From Archilochus colubris (Eukaryota > Chordata > Aves > Apodiformes > Trochilidae), in assembly GCA_023079485.1 (NCBI GenBank), contig CM041092.1, forward strand, positions 9,189,127 to 9,253,126: 64,000 nt of DNA. The letters are read 5' to 3'. The notes below the pieces were generated by a model that was not told the origin of the DNA, did not search any database, and worked only from the letters and a program-made list of their open reading frames with translations. Positions 1-14,346 of the stretch are shown here, piece by piece; the first letter of the stretch is position 1, and the number at the start of each line of letters is the position of its first letter. Position numbers and translations under genes: made by a program.

Positions 1-3000
1 TCCAGCATCAGACAGCTTCCTGAGGTTTCCCTTAGTTTTTCATTTTTGTAATTTCTTATAACAAGGCCCACATTGTCTGCTGCATCAGTGACCACATTGG
101 TGTCCTTCCTTGGCATCACATTTCCATTGAATTGCTGAATTACATAAGACAGAACTCATAAACCTAGCACCAGACTAGAAACTAGGTCAGAATTTGTTTT
201 ATTATCTTTCCATTCCACATCCTGCACTTCCAGCAAGTTTTCATATCAGTGCTCACAAACAGTGCATTTTGCCCTAAAGCTGAAAACAATTTAGTCAAGA
301 GCTGAAATTTGTCTGGGACAGAAGGAGGGGTAGCTCATAACTATTAAAACAGTTTGTGAAGGACCAAAAATGGTATCTGAATACCAGTCACAAAGCATCT
401 CAAGTGTCTTTAACCACCTAAACTCTAGGCTTCAGGTCTGCAAGGGGCTTTCCACAGGGAACAGAAAAAGACAGGTACAACCAAAGGGAATTCACTGCAG
501 CCTCATCCTCACAGGATGAAGCACCTTTTTGAGACACCAGCTTCTCTCCCTTGGGGCACAGAAGGAGATCAGAGGCCAAGTTTAGGTATATCTGTAACTT
601 TTGGCTAGCTACAGCAAATATCTTGTTATGGATGACTGATAAATAATCCATAATTCAAATCTGTTTGCAGAAACAATTTGTCTAACCATTTTGACAGAAC
701 AAATCTGAAATGAAAAAAAATTTGCTCGCAGGCAAACTGCAAGCATAAAAGATGACTAAATTCCTTTAATTAAAAAATCAATGTAAATAGTACTGTTGTT
801 GATATTAAATACATTTGTGAAGCAGAAATAGTTTAAATGAATCCTTACATATAATAAGTACAAGGACAGCCTTCTCACTGTGCATCTGATCCCTTCATTA
901 TCACTAAATATATTTCTGATTTATTAATCTTTAACTATTAAGGATTGGAACATAGTATTTTATTTTTAAAAAATGCATTCTTAAAGTCAAGAAATAGAGT
1001 GGGGGGTATAAGTTTTGTTTTATTTTCTGGCTACTTCATGAGTCCTTTGGTTTCTCTTAGTTCTGCCTCATATACAAGACAATCTTTCAGGGTAAAAGAA
1101 GGAGATAACTTGCATGCTTATTTGCTCTTGTTCTTTCATGTAATAACAATGATCCCCTGTTACTTTATCATCTGCAGCAGATCAGGAGCAGAAAAGTCCA
1201 TCTGACACACTGTGCTACACATTGGCTGGTACACCAGGGATAGCACTAAGAAAACTCCTTTCCTCAAGAGGAAGTTTCCTGTCTGTAGGTGTTCTCTAAA
1301 TTTCTGGAGGACACAAACTCTTCCTCCAGCTCTCTGATGTTAGCATGGCTCACTGTTAACTCAGCTTCTTGGAGAAAGGTCAGAACACTTCCAGGGAAAG
1401 AAATGCAAATATCCACAAATAATTTGCCTGGGCTTTGTCTTGCCCTTGAAGTACAGCCTAGGCAGATACCCAGAATTCCATCACTGTCATGCAAATGCCC
1501 TAACTTGTCTCAAATTTAAAGCAAAGGGACCCATTAAAGGTTCATGGCTTTGGCATTCGGTATCGGTTTGCTCCAATTAATATGAATATTGGAGATGTAA
1601 GGTGAGAAATCCCTTTAAATAAAGACATTCATGGAGACTAAGTCCCAGGAGATGTTTCAAAAATAGATGCTGCCATTTTTATTAGCAAAGTACAGAAGCA
1701 AAAGGAGGAAAATAATAAGTTTAGGAAAAACACTCAGCTCATCAAACAGTACTGAGAAATTTGCTAAGAGAGCCCTAAGCTTAAATTACAGAGCAGAGTT
1801 GAAGATATTTGGAAATCTTACATAGCAGAACAAATTCTCTTTCCCACACTAATGGCTGTCTCTGTCTGTCAGCTTGGAGTTCAATCACGTATTCACAATA
1901 AAGTATGGGTCAAGTCCTAGAATGTCTGTGTCTTATAGTCTTATTCTTGGCTGACAAGTGCTACATCTAAATCAGTGTATGGCATTAAGTTATAGCCTGA
2001 AAGCAGACTAGAGTGGTAAGACCAGTTGAGATGATGAATGCTTCTTGTTCCCCCCAGCTCTCAACCTTGCTCAGGCCACTCTTGCTCAAAGACACAACTT
2101 CCAACATCACTTATCTCATTGTAACTCAAAGCATAGCTGTATGGAGTTTGTTTGGGTAAGTTCCTATCATCTGGCCCGAGTCAAAAGATTACACACCAGT
2201 AACAGAAATTTATTCAGAGCAAAGATATCCTGGCATAATAAGACCATCTTGCTTCATGTAATTATAATTTGTGCATCCAGAGACAGCTGTCCATCAGATA
2301 TGTTTTATTAGCTGCCTTTGATTTCTATAATGAGTTTTATTAGTATATTTATGAGGAAGAATGGTGGCATATAAAGAAGTTATGAATAAATTATTATGTG
2401 TGCAGAACCAACATTTGGGATCTTTGAAGTCTTGCAGAGAAGCCAAAGTCTGAATGGATACAGACACTGCAATACTCCCCAAAATACAATCCATGCAGAC
2501 TGATTGCAATACCACACAGTGTCAGCACTACTCACTGTTTTGTTTCACAGACATAAATCTTTTGATTTATGTATACAAGAAATTTAAATGGGATCTGAAA
2601 ACAAACAAACAAAAAACAACCAGCAAACAAGAATGTCAAGGTTTAATTTATCTTTGATATTAGATTGATGTGGTATAAGTGTATCCTTCATCAAACTTGT
2701 TTGTCCTTGTTTCCTACATGCAAGAGCATTTGGGGTATGCTAGATGAGATGCCTCGAATTTAGAGAATTTTGAGAAAAGATGGAGGTTTCTTCAGGCAAA
2801 AAGCAGGGAAAGTGATGGAAATATTTAGGACCAAAGTAAATTGAAAGCCACTGAAATGACAGTTTATGAAGACTAAGAGAAAATAACAGCAGGCAGTGAT
2901 CCTGAGCATGACACAGAGCAAAGTACAAAGGGACCAACACTAGGTCTCAGTAGCTCTGGAGATACACTCCATTGGATACAATTTTCTGTAAGCCAAATAC

Positions 3001-6000
3001 ATAAACATGAAATTCATTACAAAGACTAGTAAATAGTTAACTACAATTAACAGGTTTGAAGCCTGAAGTGAAACAGCTGATTTTGAGAAAGTTTCTGCTT
3101 TAACAGGAGAGCCTCAGGTCTATACCCACTGCTACCTGTAACCCTACCTGCTCCTCAGAAGAAGTTTCCAAGAGCTGCCTCTGTCAAGCTAAATTGTCCC
3201 CCAGGTCTCCAAGCCATGCCCAGCCCACCCATTCCATGCTGATAGGTTGGGAGATATCAGACAGCTGAAGGTGGGTGCTGCAAGATCCAGGGCAAAATTA
3301 ACCCCCATGCCAACATTTCCTGGTAAAGAGCATCCTGCTGCTCAGTTGTCCTTCATTAAAGCAGTTTGACCAAATTCTTTCCTCAGCTACCAGCCAAAAG
3401 ACCAGATCTTTTGTATGGCTGCAGCCTGGATCACACATCACCATTCTTCAGCTTTTCAAACTGCACTGTCAGTAGCTGGTGCATTGCTTTCTGCAGGAAA
3501 TTTTAGTAGGTAGGCAAAAACATCACTCTTCACAAACCATAGAAAGTTAAAAGAATGAATTTTGTACAAAATATCTGGCTTTTGGGGGACAAAGATGTGA
3601 GTGATCAAGGTAAGGTCTGATTAATGACACAGACTGGCAAAGACAAAAGATGCAGCATGTCTGCCATGCACAGAATACAAGAGCAATCAGATGCTGCAAA
3701 AGTCCAAAAACCTTTTCAGTACACCTAGACAGTCCCACCTAAGCAAGAAAAGAGACTAGGAGTGTCCTCAGTGGAGCTAAAAAACTAACCAGCTTCCTCC
3801 TGGGTCTACCCTCCCTGGCAAGTCTATCACCCACCTCTGAGGCCTGTGTCCCCATACCCACCACTGGGCATTGCTGTGTGATAGCTGTGGTGATAGCTGG
3901 GGGTGAGGTGTCCAGCTTGATGTTTACTTGTCACAACAGCCTTCTGTCTTGCTGGCCAAAAAATGCCACGTTGACAGAAGAAGGGTTCAGCACACAAGAG
4001 CAGCTTGGTTTGACTGCTCAAGTTCTTCTCCTGCTGCCTAGCTGTCAGAGTCACCTGTCAGTGTCAGTAAGAAACTGAGCAGCCAAAAGTCATCCAATTA
4101 TTTTGCTACAGTCTTCTCAGAAGTCCTCGTCAAAGCTGAGAGTTTCCAAGGAGGTGAGAAAAGGTGGTTAGAAAGACTTTAACAACTGCTTCCTTGAAAG
4201 GAGAGAAATTGCTGGCAAGTGATGGATCCTGCATGACACCTGCAGAGGGCTCAGATGGGGCATGGCCTCAGTGTCCCTGACCTCCAGCAAGACCCACAGT
4301 CTGAAATGGTGGTAAAGAGTGTATTTGACCATCAAGAACATATTCCACCTCCAGAAAGAAAATGAAAGCCAGTGAGGTGCTAGATGATCTTATCAGGACA
4401 CTAATTGGAAAAAATCCCCATGGTAAGAAATACTCAACTGTCACCATGTGCAAAGAGCCTTGATTAGCCAGGTTGTTTACTGCTCACAACCATCAAGCTG
4501 TTCACAACTCTGCTGACACCATCCTGAAGGGCTCAGCAGCCCCTTCTTGGCCTCATTCCTAAACACAATGTATTGTTTCCAGAGCCCTTTATGCGACCAT
4601 CACTCCAATTAGGAGCTAGAGTGCCTTCACAAATGTTCTGTCCTCCCACTTTTTCAGACAGAGATGATCTGAATACCACAGAAACCTTTGAGAAGGGGGA
4701 AATCACTGAAGAGAGCATTTAGGGATCATAATGGCAATGAGTGGCAAGAACAGATGATTACAGAGCTTCATAAATTTTAATCAAAATATCAAAAGAGTTT
4801 ACTGTCAATGCAAAGATATCCTTCTCCTAATAGGACAAACTCAGGCAGTAGCTTTGTAACATCCTTTGATGCCCTAGGATAGCAGGACCCCTGGAGCTGA
4901 CTATTGTATCCTACAATAGTTCATTAGTATTGAGATTCTTAATTCCCTTTATTGGATCTGAGTTTTGGCTTCTAAGATCTGACCCCTGAAGAGCCAGAAA
5001 CTTCAGAGTGATTTTTGCTTCACACTTGCTGGCTTTGGGCATTTAACTCCACACTTTCAGAAATAACACGTGCCTTTGCTGCAGTGAAGGAAAAGGAATA
5101 ACCCTGTTATCTCTTAGCAAAATATTGTTATCATCACTCAGGCAAAGACCTCTACTTCCAAATCATCCTTCACATTGCTGTTCTTTCATAACTGTGGGGA
5201 AAATATGTCTATATTAGAGCTGAAAATTAAAGACAGGAGGATGGAGGTTACGTCTTCTGTTTCTGGACGTGTCTAGTATTCAAAATGGAATTTTGTGACT
5301 CATCCTCTTCTACTCAGGACTCTTGAACAGATAAGCATTTCCCACAAGGAGATCTGGGGAGAGCACGCACTGAGTTAGAAAAGATAAGTAACTCCATTTT
5401 CTTCTGTATTAGATTAAAAAAAAAAAAATTAAATGAATGCTCTAACTACAGAGAGCTGTTAAGCTCCTGATCTAGAAACAAGTATCAATAAGAGCCCACC
5501 AGTTCAACCACTCTGTCCTTGCTGTTTACTTTTGCCTCATATTTCTCACTCCACTGTCCCATAGAAACGCCCATATAAAATCACTGACTTCAGAAAAAAT
5601 TGAAAAGGTATTAATTTGCCTTCCTTTTTTTTTTTTTTTAACGTGAGCTCTCAGTTCTCAGACAATGAGGGAATGAGAGACCAGACTCATATGTCCCTTA
5701 AAACCAGGACAAAGTAATGCACTTGGAAGAGAAGGTGGGTAGGAGAAGAGTTAACCAGGTTTATAATTGTTTCCAGAGAACAATTATTCAGTCCCTAAAA
5801 ATGCTGGTAGAACAAAATGGAAAATGAACGTGGTCCCAGAAGACAAATGATTAATATTTAGGGAAGGACTATTGCCGGTTTTGATCCAAAAGAAAGGGAA
5901 TAGAGGATTTTAATAAGAATGGTATTCAGACTGATTAGATTTGGGTTTTAGCATCTCAATAAAAAAAATGGAGAACATTTTCTTATTCTATACCCCCTTG

Positions 6001-8780
6001 TTTTGAAGACAGGGGCTCATGCTTGCATTCACTTTACCAGCACCTGTGTCTGAAGAGGCACACACACTCAGGCATTGCCAGCCTTGTGATACCAAAGGAA
6101 AAACAACCTGGAAGCAAGAGCCAGGCAAACAACCTGGAACGAAACACACAGCTGATTAACACTCCCAGGGAATTTTTTTTAATGGAGAATAATTCTTTTC
6201 TTTAATTTTCCCTTCCCTCTGCAGCTTTCCTTAGAGCAACATCTGCGAATGACCCCAGCTGTGTGGGGAGCAGCTCCTGGCGCTCAGCTGAAACTGGCAC
6301 GGGGACATTTTTGCTGGTTTGGGTGGACACGAGCAGGTGCAAAGCATGGGGACACAAGCAGGATTGCCCATCCTGGCCAGAGGGACACGGAGGTGCCAGA
6401 CAGGGAGCCTGGCAGCCTCGCTGCCTGCCCTGGGGCAGCACCCACCGCTCCTGCCTGCACCTCCGACATCGCCTTTCCCGTTTAATAAAGTTGTGGCCTC
6501 TTGGCTTTCACCACAACACCGATCCCAGTTTTATTTCCCTGGGGTTCATAGCAACAGTAACACACAGTAGTTATAATGTGTCATAAAATAAATATTAGCA
6601 AAAGGCCCAGGTGAACCTCTGCAGGTCTGGAATTGGCTTGGCATCACACATCCCCTAACGCGTGTCTGCAAAAGCAAAATTTGTCTGCTGATGGAGGAGG
6701 TTTGTTTGTTTGCCTGAGTGTTGTTTTCTCCTCAGTCGGCTGAACTTACACCAGTGTCACAGCTAATAAAAGTACAGCACTACCTTGCACATTGCCCTAA
6801 TCACATTGCTCTTGAAATTAAGTCTGTCAGCACTTGGGCTGTAAACCCATATTACAAGGGCTTAATAACTCCACTGTGAACAAAACAAAATTACTTCAGG
6901 ACTTAAACCTGGTGTGCAAGGCTTCTGCCTATGGAAACACATTTTAAAGGTTGCAGGGAACAGATAGAGCATGACCAAAATGGTTAAAAAGATAGAACAG
7001 ATGAACAGAAACACATGTATATGTGCAGGGGCACACACACACCTGTAGCCTCATGGGACATATTTTACAGCCCTATCTTCACTGAGAGGTAGCCCTATCT
7101 ACCTACACAGAGGTGAAATAAATTCATCAGAAGCCTCTGACTCCCACCTATCAGTTTCTTCAGGTTTTAGCCTAGTCTCAGTCTCTATTTCATTTTTTCC
7201 CCAAGAATAATAAATTTACACTTGTCTGCCACAAATTATGCTGGCCTGAAGCTGAGGCAGCCAAGGTAAACTCCATCCTAAAGCAACAGCAGTTGCTTCG
7301 TGTATCAAAATGTCCCATCTTTGAAGTTGAGACTTAATAATGTCTTGCAGGAAAGCCCCAGGGCAAAGCCTTTCTCTGCCACAGACTTCTTGTACAACTT
7401 TGGGCGAATCATTTAGCTCTCTATTCCTCAGCTCCTCTGCTGAAAAATGGGAATAATTAAATTTCTCCACTTCATCAAACAACTGTAATGATAAATACAC
7501 TATGAAATGCTCAAAAATCTCTGTAATGAAGCTCACCCACTGGACAGAGCGATGCAGAGCTAAAAAGAGGCTCCTTGTTATCATTCTAAATTCATGGCCT
7601 TTATAAGTCCAGAAGTGCTGGGGTCTAAGTCAGTTTTAAAGTTTATTTTCTTTAAAATGCATCAATCACATAGATTCTTCTGTAAAAACCCTACATATAA
7701 GAGGGTTTTTTTCTGTTAAGTAATAGTGTAGGCTGCACTGTGGTAGAACACACAGCTTTGCTCTTGCAGTTTGAGGTGGCCATGCTGGAAGTATTGGCAT
7801 TTACATGGTGGATCTAAACAGCTATGGTGGAGTTCTGCCACCACAAGATTACCCTTCCTTAAACCTCCAGTCCTAACTCAGATGCCAAGTCACACAGGAT
7901 TTGTTCACACTCACAGGGAGGTGCAGAAAATACGTGCACTTGGTGCTCATGGAATGCCAGCACTAAGATGTCCCCCTTCATCCTCATCCTCACTTCACCA
8001 GACAGGCATTGGTCCCAGAGCAGCAGGAAAAGGTGTCACACAGCAGCTCTGAGGCACAAACCTGGAAGTTCATCCTGTCACTTAGATGGATTGTGCACCA
8101 GGAAGTGACCCCCTCAATGACCAGGGCTGTGGGAATGAAGCTGTGTCTGTAGGAGAGGCTGGGGAAATGGGTGCTGCCAGAGGCAGGGGATTTCTCTTCA
8201 GGAAGGGCAGGTGAGTTTGGGTAACACTGCAGATGATGATATGGACAAAGGGAAGGGAAATGGACAGTGTGGGATACAAAAGAGATTAAATACATCATCA
8301 ACAGATGATGTAGTTATGCCCATGAGAGAGACCAACACAAAGGGATGAGTTGTCCTAGCAAGAAGTCAAAGTTGGTTCTGGTTTTTGCTATCAAACTCTC
8401 CACCCTCTCACTTTCTCTTTGTTTCACCTCCCTTCTCAGGAGGTCTCTACCCACATTTTGAGCCTGGAGAAATCTCACAGTGTGCATCTTCCTAATGCTC
8501 AGTCATCAACTCCCTTTGGTTCCTCCATGCAATAAGCAATAACACTGGGACCAAGCAAAAATGTTTCTCACAGCTCCCTGGCTCCATTTTGGCCAGGGAT
8601 GGCCACAGCAATGCAGCACAGTCAGATGGTGGCCATGGACTGACCCGCCAGTATTTGCCATGCTAGCCATGTATGTTGCAGCAGCTGGGAAAGCCCAGGG
8701 TGCCAGGGCAGGGTCTCCCAGGCTCTGGCTCCTCCAAGTCCTCCACCCATCAATCTTAGAGCAGTGTGCTGTCATGGATA
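1..8780. other. AT-rich intergenic DNA downstream of EN1
   Basis: No supported gene. Frames are short and lack domains. There are minor A/T homopolymers near 5,415 and 5,625. A GC-richer patch at 6,240-6,480, followed by TTTAATAAAG at 6,481, stands out slightly. Otherwise unremarkable. Confidence 0.6.
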
Positions 8781-9115
8781 AATAGCAGCTGTTGCAGTAA
8801 GCTCATCGGATAACAGGCCCGTATATTAAAGTACCTTTAGCACACTTACTAAAACATATATTTAGCTAGGGAAAATAATCTTGCCCTGTCTATAAAAGTC
8901 AAAGTTTGCCTTTATAAATAACTCCAGGAACCCTGCACACATCCAAGGAAATGGCGACGGCGTGCACACTCAGCCTCCTTCCCAAAAAGGTCTCTGAATA
9001 AAATATAAACACACTGAAATATAAAGAACCGTTTGGTGAAGATAATGAAATCTAGTGAAGCCAGTAATTTACTCTGTAAATCATATAGCTACCTCTTCCT
9101 TGCAGTTGCCTGCCC
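8781..9115. promoter_or_regulatory. Conserved-looking non-coding block
   Basis: CpG-poor complex sequence with GATAACAGG, TATATTTAGCTAG, TCTATAAAAGTCAAAG and TTTATAAATAAC strings, and an unusual CpG-containing GGCGACGGCGTG near 8,953. Candidate long-range element; no test of conservation was possible. Confidence 0.25.
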
Positions 9116-10019
9116 TGATTTACATCATGAACCTTATTTCCGAGCCTCTCCCTGCTTTATTGCATGGGAGCACTGACAACAGCTTCTGCCTGTCTTTGTG
9201 GCTGGTAAAAAACATTTTTTTATCCCAGTGAAATGTCCCACTCTGAATATAGCTTGATACACCCATCTTTTTTTTAAGTCTCCTCTCAGGTCTTCCTGAG
9301 GAGGGAAGGAAACACAATTATCCCAAAATGCCTGTTTTGCAACCATTCTTGTCACAGTAGCTGGCAATGATTATGGTCCAAGTGCTGTGTTGGTGCCAGC
9401 CATGGGGAGCTGCATAAAGGATGTCCCAATGCTTCCCAGGGACCCCATGGCACCCCCAGTCTCCCCACTCGCCCCCCCAGTCTCCAGCATCACACAGCCT
9501 TTTCCCATTCCATTCATAGCATTAAACCTCTTCCCATTGCCATGGCAAAGACTCAGAAGGCTGTAACTTTCCCTGTATTGCCCAGAATATCTTTAGAAGG
9601 GGCTGGAAATACCTGGGTGCCCTCTCCTCAAAAACCCAGCCCTGTACACTTGGGCATCAGGAAATGTGAAAAAACACCAAGCCCTGGGGGCGGTGGGGGT
9701 TGAGCCCCTTGTGCCACAGCACTGCTGCACAGGGCTTAGCCCCAGCCTCATTTCTCATTCACTTTTCTCCTTTAAGCCAAATCACTCCGAGGTGAGGCTG
9801 AATTTCTGTGAATTCAATCAGATTCCTCTCCCGGTGTACACACGTACATCAGGCAGGAGCATTATATGTATCATTCTGCCTGGGTCTATCCAGGAATAGA
9901 GACTGCAGGGGAAAAAAAAATTGTATCTGGATGAGTCTTTATGATGTGTGTTCCTTCAGTATTAAGATTTCTTCAGGCTTTGTGTATCCGGTAATATTGC
10001 TCTCATTTTAGATTCTCCC
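9116..10019. other. Intergenic DNA, nothing specific
   Basis: Ordinary sequence with a C-rich stretch near 9,440-9,480. No gene or repeat recognised. Confidence 0.5.
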
Positions 10020-10370
10020 AGTATTAATTTTAAGAGAAAATTCTTTGTGACAACTGCTGTTGATTTAAAACTAATGTTTAGCCAGTAATGGGTAATTGTA
10101 TTAGACTAAAAAAAGCTGCTGTAAAGTCGACCCCAGTCTGATTTTTAATTTACTGCATCATCAGCTACTTTTATGATACTATTTAATCTGCTGAAATAAA
10201 ACTATTGCTCTATGAATATCTCTAACATACAGGAAAGATTGTTTTTAGCCGTTCTGCTCTTGGGGCTGAGGAGTTGTTAATTATTATATGAATAATTCCT
10301 GTGAATACATTTATTTATATTTGTTTTAATTGTCACAATACTCAGAGTAAGTAATGTGTTACTATTTCAC
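10020..10370. promoter_or_regulatory. AT-rich block with homeodomain-like sites
   Basis: Contains GGGTAATTGTATTAG (10,090-10,104) and GTTAATTATTATATGAATAAT (roughly 10,275-10,295) in low-CpG complex sequence. It looks like a conserved developmental element; inference only. Confidence 0.3.
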
Positions 10371-11056
10371 TCTGAACTCACTCTTAACCCTTAAGCAGGC
10401 AAAGGGACGATACCCACCACCACTTTGCACGTCTATTGAGTTCATAAAACACATTCTACTTGCTAAAACAATTTCCCATGTTTACTTTTTTCCCCGAAAG
10501 GACCTACATCTTGCTCAGGCAGGATGGTCATATTTGCATCTCCAGGACCCTTTGCAGCTCGCCTAGCAGCAGAGGGGCCTGATCCTGCTCTCTCCTCCTT
10601 GGAGCTGCCTTCCTGATGAATGCAGACAGGAGTGAACGTCATGTCAAGTATTAAGAAATCAGCCCCAGAGGGTTGAAACCCGCCTGGCATCGATGGAAAG
10701 ACCTCCACCGTGTGGAGTGGGCCCTGGATGGGTCCCCACAGCCTCTACATGGGGATATTCATGCACAGAGGAGAGGCTCGTGAGATGCTTTGGTATAAAT
10801 CCTGTTAGCAAATAGGCATTTTTATGGGTTTTGTGCTTATTAACTTTCTGCAGAAATAAGTTGCATCAAGGTCACATGAAAAAAGCTTTCTGCCTCCATC
10901 TATACCTGGCATCAGTGACCTTCTCAAAACAGCACATTACGAGGTTAAAACAGTCTCCAAAAAATATTGTACTGCTCGTTTCAAGTAAAAAAGAAAACTT
11001 CATTAGGAAAAAAAACAACTGTTCCAACAGATAAACTGCACACACACCCCCAGTGG

Positions 11057-11080
11057 AAAAAAAAAAAGGGGGGGGGGGGG
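11057..11080 (+). repeat. A11-G13 homopolymer junction
   Basis: Eleven A (11057-11067) run directly into thirteen G (11068-11080). It is flanked by CACACACCCCC upstream and CTTTTATTATTT downstream. Confidence 0.95.
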
Positions 11081-11089
11081 CTTTTATTA

Positions 11090-12300
11090 TTTGAGACTCC
11101 TTTTATTAAGCAGCAGCTCTCATAAAGATTACCTGGGAGATAAATGGATCGGGAAGAAAAATGACTCAGGATCTGACCAAATTAATGTATATCTGTGGCA
11201 CATGAGTTGCTGATTCTTAATGTTTCAAATACTTTCATAGCTTTAGGTTTATTTACCCTGATAAATACTTGATTACCTGCCCAAGACAGCTGTTGTCAAA
11301 TCTATGACAATATGATCAAGTATACATGGTTACAAGATAAAGTAAGGTAAAACAAATGATTCTTCATGCAGTGCAGCCACCTATTATTTTATCCAAACAA
11401 CTCCAGTTTTTGTTATCTCCTTATGGTTGAATGCCTATTCCCTGGGAAGAGAGAAGAAGTCTCTTTTTACCTCAGTAATTAGCTTGTTTGAAAGCTCCCA
11501 CAAATTCTTCCTATCATAAATTTTGCATTGCTCCGTGCACAATAATGCACATAAAATTAAATAAACAATTTAATTAATTTAATTAAAATTAAATATTAAA
11601 CATATTGTGTATAAGAAGCCCGTGTCTTTGATTTAATTGGGCAGGAGTACCCAAAGCAGTTTGGGTAACAGTGAAAAATAATTAAAAACAACAAGTACGG
11701 TAGCCTCTGGGTACGAAGAGTAGTTGGGAGCTTTCTCCTGAGAAAGGTTTATTTAATTAAAACTAAACTAATCTTTGGAAAACACTTGATAAGCATTTCA
11801 TAATACAAATCATAATCCAAAAATGAAGCTTATACTTCGTCTACATGGTACTGGAAAATAATATTAAATAATTCAATTCTGCCATGAGCTACTTTCCCAG
11901 CACGCACAGAATAATTCAGCAACATGTTTACCACCTTTAAATTTTCTGTAACGTTTAGTTCATCTAGATAAATGTTAGGAAATTATATGAAGGCATAATG
12001 GATCTGTAAGTGATAAGGCTGAGAATTAATGCTTTATTTAGAGTGTTTACTGCTTCTTGTAGCTATAATACCAGACAAGCAAGGCACAGCTGACTTATTT
12101 ACAAGGCAAGCTGTGCCTGCATTAGCAGGTGAGCATTTGGCTGTGTTTGCATTTTCTAACCTATTCTTCGACACCTTTAATTCATAATAGAGAATTTTAT
12201 TTCCAGGATCTCATACCACTGAAGGAGGAATAGATTATTTATAGGGTGGTGTCTCCATCAATACTCCATGTTGGCAAACGTTAGTATTTCTATACTACCC
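11090..12300. promoter_or_regulatory. Long AT-rich conserved-looking region
   Basis: About 1.2 kb of CpG-poor, repeat-poor sequence with many TAATTA-like cores, including a TTTAATTAATTTAATTAAA cluster near 11,568-11,586, plus GATAAA strings. Candidate long-range enhancer region of EN1; only composition and motifs support it. Confidence 0.3.
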
Positions 12301-12695
12301 CAGTGATAATTTCAGCTCCCTGAAAAACTTGGATCTTGCCCAAGGTGGCAAACTATCCGCCTGGACATCAAACAGTCTGCCTTGCACAACCACTCACAAG
12401 CTGGATTGCAAATGCTGACAGGCTTTATAGGTCATTTCAAAAACAAATGCTTCATTTTAACACCTTAGACTGCAGCAGCTCTTACAACAAGCTGCTGATG
12501 CCAACTGGCTTTTTCAAAAGTGAATGTATCCAAAGAGATCCTAATTGACACTTTCAGGCAAGTGCCCAGCATAACTGAATATTACTCAGGTTTCTGGAGA
12601 GCAGTTTTAAAGTGACCATATAATTTAAGTGACCTTTGAATATAATTTAAAATGCTACTGTATAGTAGCCTGGTTCCTCTCCTGCTGAATGGGCT

Positions 12696-12738
12696 CCATC
12701 AATGGGGAAACTCCCATTGATGTTAATGAGGGCAGGAG
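12696..12738. repeat. Ancient palindromic interspersed repeat, copy 1
   Basis: The arms CATCAATGGG (12697-12706) and CCCATTGATG (12713-12722) are a perfect 10-bp inverted repeat around a 6-nt loop. They belong to the CATTGA-n-TCAATGG type dispersed in amniote genomes. I do not know its formal family name. Confidence 0.6.
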
Positions 12739-12780
12739 CAGGCACTTCCACCCCTGGCTCCCATTGAATTATCCAGGTTG

Positions 12781-12835
12781 CTTTTTTTTTTTTCTTTTTT
12801 CTTTTTTTTTCTTTTTTTTTTTTTTTTTTTTTTTT
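12781..12835. repeat. Poly-T tract, 55 bp with rare C
   Basis: Nearly pure T with three single-C interruptions. It directly follows the palindromic repeat copy above. No retroposon body is evident on either side. Confidence 0.95.
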
Positions 12836-13104
12836 GTGGGAGTTTTTATTTATTGCTTTTTTTATTTTTCCTGGGAAGATCCTGTTAACTGACTTGGGGT
12901 TGCTTTGGTTCATATCATACCCGCAGCTTTTTAGCAAAAGACCCAGTGCTTTAGCAGAGATTCCTGTCAAAAAAAGGTACAATAGAGCCCTTTACAGGGT
13001 GTGGGAATTTCCTGCATGTTGATTAACCTCATACTGTAAAAGACTGTAGAACAAATCCTTCAGTCCTCATGCAGACAAAAGTCCACATTGCCTTATCCGA
13101 AATC

Positions 13105-13170
13105 TCCCTGCAAATGCTCATTAAAGTCAATGGTATTTTGCCTCAGTAAGGGCTGGGGATTTGGCCCGGT
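13105..13170 (+). repeat. Ancient palindromic interspersed repeat, copy 2
   Basis: CATTAAAGTCAATGG (13119-13133) is followed by TATTTTGCC, then CAGTAAGGGCTGGGGATTT and GGCCC. This is the same order as in well-preserved amniote copies that I recall (CATTGAAGTCAATGGGAG, TTTTGCC, then a GGATTTGGCCC end). Confidence 0.55.
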
Positions 13171-14259
13171 GGTTGTCTCTGCGATTGGGCATCACCAGGA
13201 GAAGGGGATTACCACGATACAGAACCCACAGCAGGGACTGCCTTGCCCCAGACCTCGGACACCAGCTTCCCCCCAGCCCCAAAAAAACCACAGTAAAATT
13301 ACACTGGTGGGGCCAGCCCAGTGCTCCAGTGCTGAGTGATTCCCAGCATCACCCCGTGGGCCACCGTCCTGACACCCACAGGGAGCCACCCAAGTGCCAC
13401 CCCGGGGACCCCTGCCAGCCAGCTTGCCCCCCCAGGGGAAGGCAGAAGCAGGCAGGGCATTAGCCACCAACCCACAGGTTCCTGTCCTCCCCACTGTAGC
13501 TGCTATCAAAAAAAGTCAGGCTTACATCCCCTCCGGGGTAAGCTAGCCAATAATTTAAAAGCAGCTCAGAGGAAGGCACAACTATTCAGAAAATAATAGA
13601 AATATAACAAAAAAAGTGGGCTGGTTTCTATTTGTTTGTTTTAGCCGTATCATAGCTCAGACCTTCCTTGCCTTTGTGGTTCAATATTTACTGATCGAAA
13701 ATATAGACTGGCTGTGAGTCACAGCATTTGCCAGAAAGAATGATTATCATCAGAAAGAAATGGGCATTAAAAGAATAGCTCTCCCATTTCCAGCATATAA
13801 AACAGACATTCAGAAGAACAAACAGAGCAGAGAAGAAATGATGGTCATTTGCAAGTAAAATATTACTAAACAATATAACATTGGATTAACTGTTTCATGT
13901 ATTTATTGTGAAAGAATATATAGAACTTTGCATGAGAAACTATGAGTACAAGCAAGAAACAATGCAGCCTTTTAAACCCCTTGCTTTTAAGCTTAATGCC
14001 TCTGCACGGATAGCACACGAGCTTCCTCCTTATGCAACAACTCCTATGAAGTTCAAAAGGGTCAGAATCGGGCCCCGAAGTTTGCAACTTTTCTCCCATA
14101 ATGTCCCTTCCAATAACACTGCACCCCCTGCTCTCAGCAACCCCAAAGTGCTTCAGATGCAGATGTGTTTCAGGCTGAGATTGTGCAAGACAGCAAAGCA
14201 GCACCACAAGCTGCAATTTGGGGTGCTGAGCCCAGAAATTGTGGAGCAACTTTTTCTTC

Positions 14260-14346
14260 CTACAGACATAAAAAAAAAAAAGGAGGGTATGATGAAGGGG
14301 CAGGATAAAGAAAAAAAAAAAAAGAAAAGAAAAGAAAAAAAAAAAG
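14260..14346 (+). repeat. A-rich low-complexity tract
   Basis: A-runs with AAGAAAAG units. No element body recognised. Confidence 0.85.

Noticed and set aside
6240..6500. GC-richer patch ending in AATAAA, possibly a last exon or processed pseudogene
   Set aside because: No protein similarity, acceptor site or flanking duplication could be seen; the hexamer alone is common.
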